From assembly GCA_026987225.1 (NCBI GenBank), contig JALSNB010000374.1, forward strand, positions 1 to 6,207: a DNA stretch of 6,207 bases, read 5' to 3'. Every line of letters begins with the position of its first letter. Positions within the stretch are counted from its first letter, which is position 1. Source of the stretch: Caldisericaceae bacterium. Its GTDB lineage: Bacteria; Caldisericota; Caldisericia; Caldisericales; Caldisericaceae. Positions 4,555 through 6,207 of the stretch are shown one piece after another. The notes beneath the pieces are model-generated. The model saw nothing but the letters and a program-made list of their open reading frames with translations, did no database searches and had not been told where the DNA came from. The translations under genes and the position numbers were made by a program.

Positions 4555-5721
4555 TTATATCCCTCCGTTTGTTCGTGGAAATACACACTGCGTTCCTTTC
4601 TCTGCGGAATACTTTGCAACGGTTTTTCCGTCTTCATTCATTACTTCGATTGTACAATTGCCATCTGGCGAATTATTGTCATTCATTTGATAAAGCACAC
4701 CCAAAAGTTTACCACTCTCTATTGCACACACGTATTTTCTGTTACCCTTAACGGTATCACTGATATCAAAGCTGACAAACACAATGTTATTATAATTTCC
4801 AACGGGACATTCCCAGCGCGCAACTTCCGTTTCGGATTCGGCAGGCAGAAATTTTTCCTTTATTTTCTTTATACATTTTTCAAACTCCGTAATTTCCTTA
4901 TTATCCTTTTTTGCACTGATAATTTCGTTATTCAATAAATAGAATTTGTCCTTAACCGATATGATATCCCTCGGACATGGAGGGGCCGAAGGAGAACCAC
5001 CTACGTAAAGGTTGGCCCATTTATTCGAACCGTCTTTTAAATCTTCCGTACAGAGACAAAGCCTTATCCCGGTCTGCAAACTATACGGGCCTGACAGAAG
5101 AATGTACAAATTATTACCGTATTTGCTAATAGCGGCAGGATTACAGTGAAATTCCTTACCATACTTATCCGAGAACCGATGAGCACTGAAATTTATTTCT
5201 TTTCCCGTATCAACGTACTCACTGCCATTCCACACCTTTATCTCGTATTTGCATTCATTCTTGTCTGTTGTTGTAATTTTTACTATTTCTGCATCTTTTC
5301 CGAAAATTATGCAATTTCCGTACTGAAAACAGTTGAGCCCTTCGGGCAACTTTAAGGTTTCGGTGTGCCGATAAACATTTGCCTGAATTTTAGCGACATC
5401 CGAGAGAATGATATGATCCGTGCCATCCCAGTAAAGAGGAGCATATCCGGGGGCAAAATCAAATGATGAAATCAGATTCGGGTTATCTTCATTCGTTATA
5501 CTGTAAACAACTTTATCGGTTTTAATAATCTTTCCTTTCTTTAAATCCCAGAAGTTAAGGTAAGCTTTTTTGATCTCTTTGCCATTAACATTTTCCGGAG
5601 TTAGAGTAAGGAAAGGGATAGATTGGTCCGGAACCTTAATGCTTGTTTTTTCCCCACATCCGGCAAGGAATGAGGTTGCTATAAAAATTGCTAAAACCAA
5701 AATTATAATTTTTGACTTCAT
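4555..5721 (-). CDS. Lipoprotein of unknown function
   Basis: The frame opens ATG-ATG. AGGAGG (5727-5732) lies 5 nt from the second ATG (5719-5721) but only 2 nt from the first (5722-5724), so the second is the better start (388 residues, otherwise 389). Stop is TAA at 4555-4557. The product has a short basic N-terminus, a hydrophobic core and the lipobox LAGC (cysteine about residue 22), giving a diacylglycerol-anchored protein on the outer face of the membrane. The mature part has many short strand-turn units (LYWDGTDHIILSD, YGNNLYILLSG, DKFYLLNNEIIS) spaced as in a beta-propeller, and several cysteines. It may be a distant architectural relative of the neighbouring Asp-box protein, but no sequence identity was evident. 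The preceding gene's stop codon lies within its ribosome-binding site, so the two are co-transcribed and translationally coupled. Function unknown. Confidence 0.85.
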   Translation of the reverse strand: MKSKIIILVLAIFIATSFLAGCGEKTSIKVPDQSIPFLTLTPENVNGKEIKKAYLNFWDLKKGKIIKTDKVVYSITNEDNPNLISSFDFAPGYAPLYWDGTDHIILSDVAKIQANVYRHTETLKLPEGLNCFQYGNCIIFGKDAEIVKITTTDKNECKYEIKVWNGSEYVDTGKEINFSAHRFSDKYGKEFHCNPAAISKYGNNLYILLSGPYSLQTGIRLCLCTEDLKDGSNKWANLYVGGSPSAPPCPRDIISVKDKFYLLNNEIISAKKDNKEITEFEKCIKKIKEKFLPAESETEVARWECPVGNYNNIVFVSFDISDTVKGNRKYVCAIESGKLLGVLYQMNDNNSPDGNCTIEVMNEDGKTVAKYSAEKGTQCVFPRTNGGI

Positions 5722-5726
5722 CATAC

Positions 5727-5732
5727 CCTCCT
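5727..5732 (-). promoter_or_regulatory. Ribosome-binding site overlapping upstream stop codon
   Basis: AGGAGG on the minus strand overlaps the TAG stop (5731-5733) of the preceding gene and precedes the lipoprotein start by 5 nt (ATG 5721). This is a classic coupling arrangement. Confidence 0.75.
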
Positions 5733-6207
5733 ATGAATTTCCTTTCTCGTTAGCAGAAGATCCGTTTTGATTTTCTGCTTTCTTGAATACATTTTCCATT
5801 GCCTTTTCGCCTTCTTTTTCCATCTTTTCGGCAGTTTCAAGCATTGGTGAAGGAACCGGGTAGAATGCATCTCCCTTATCTGTTGAAGATGGTTCGCTGA
5901 TATATAGCTTTACACTGTTTTCATCTATTGTGCCGTCCTTTTTCAGATTTGCTGTGATTTTATATGTTCCATAAGTTGTAGGTTCCGGTTTACCGATATA
6001 ATCCTTAAGTTCTAATTTCCAGTCATCTATCAGATTATTTGCTGCTTCAATTTGAGTCCCGGAAGCTATTGATTTTTTAGAGTTTAAATAATTTAGCATA
6101 CCCTTCATAAACGGAAGGTCTTCAACTTTCGCTGCTTTTAATGTTAGATCAATTTTTGCATCAAAAACAGCACTTGCAATTCCGTCCTTTACGGTTACGG
6201 AGTTAGG
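5731..6207 (-). CDS. Hypothetical protein, C-terminal part (runs off right edge)
   Basis: The minus-strand frame is open from the right edge (6207) to TAG at 5731-5733, giving 158 residues. The internal ATG at 6106-6108 has no Shine-Dalgarno, and the open frame continues upstream of it, so the start lies beyond the window. The visible part begins PNSVTVKDGIASAVFDAKID, continues with KIDLTLKAAKVEDLPF and TTYGTYKITANLKKDGTID (alternating strand-like segments), and ends in a charged Glu/Lys/Asn/Ser-rich tail (LETAEKMEKEGEKAMENVF onward) likely to be helical then disordered. The family was not recognised. Coupling to a lipoprotein gene suggests it may also act at the cell envelope, but no export signal can be checked without the N-terminus. 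Confidence 0.75.
   Translation of the reverse strand, partial: PNSVTVKDGIASAVFDAKIDLTLKAAKVEDLPFMKGMLNYLNSKKSIASGTQIEAANNLIDDWKLELKDYIGKPEPTTYGTYKITANLKKDGTIDENSVKLYISEPSSTDKGDAFYPVPSPMLETAEKMEKEGEKAMENVFKKAENQNGSSANEKGNS

Overview
The window looks like a low-GC Gram-positive (Clostridia/Firmicutes-type) chromosome. This rests on A+T-rich DNA, strong GGAGG ribosome-binding sites, a tRNA gene that encodes its own CCA end, a classical lipobox lipoprotein, and short signal-anchor proteins. I cannot name a species. Every protein gene lies on the minus strand; only a tRNA-Arg(CCG) gene is on the plus strand.

Layout, from the left edge. The 5' part of a PPC/DUF296-domain (predicted DNA-binding) protein gene runs off the left edge (1-264, minus). 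It is divergent from tRNA-Arg(CCG) at 328-402, which has a plausible promoter at 288-315. The rest (436-6207) is a chain of uncharacterised genes for exported or membrane-anchored proteins. Read in the direction of transcription, from the right edge leftwards, they are: the C-terminal part of a protein of unknown function (5731-6207); a lipoprotein whose start is coupled to the preceding stop (4555-5721); a membrane-anchored protein with Asp-box/propeller-like motifs (2939-4210); a 33-codon small ORF overlapping a small signal-anchored protein (2469-2570 and 2021-2491); and a 450-residue cysteine-containing exported protein (436-1788).

The most interesting structure lies in two of the gaps. 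The gaps immediately upstream of the 450-residue and 423-residue genes share a perfect 30-bp direct repeat (1809-1838 and 4233-4262) that ends 2-4 bp before each Shine-Dalgarno sequence. Both repeats are the 3' end of a small reading frame finishing in FVCKYSKTN-stop. In the right-hand copy, a good ribosome-binding site and ATG open a 68-codon frame broken only by one extra base at a run of five C. The left-hand copy is more decayed (an in-frame stop and frameshifts, one of them an extra T inside the repeat) but still shows alignable blocks. A duplicated small gene plus leader therefore precedes two otherwise dissimilar surface-protein genes, and its last 30 bp have stayed identical while the rest diverged.

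Functionally this looks like an accessory cell-surface gene cluster beside a tRNA gene. None of the large proteins could be assigned a specific biochemical role. No mobile-element gene, CRISPR array, riboswitch or convincing intrinsic terminator was seen.
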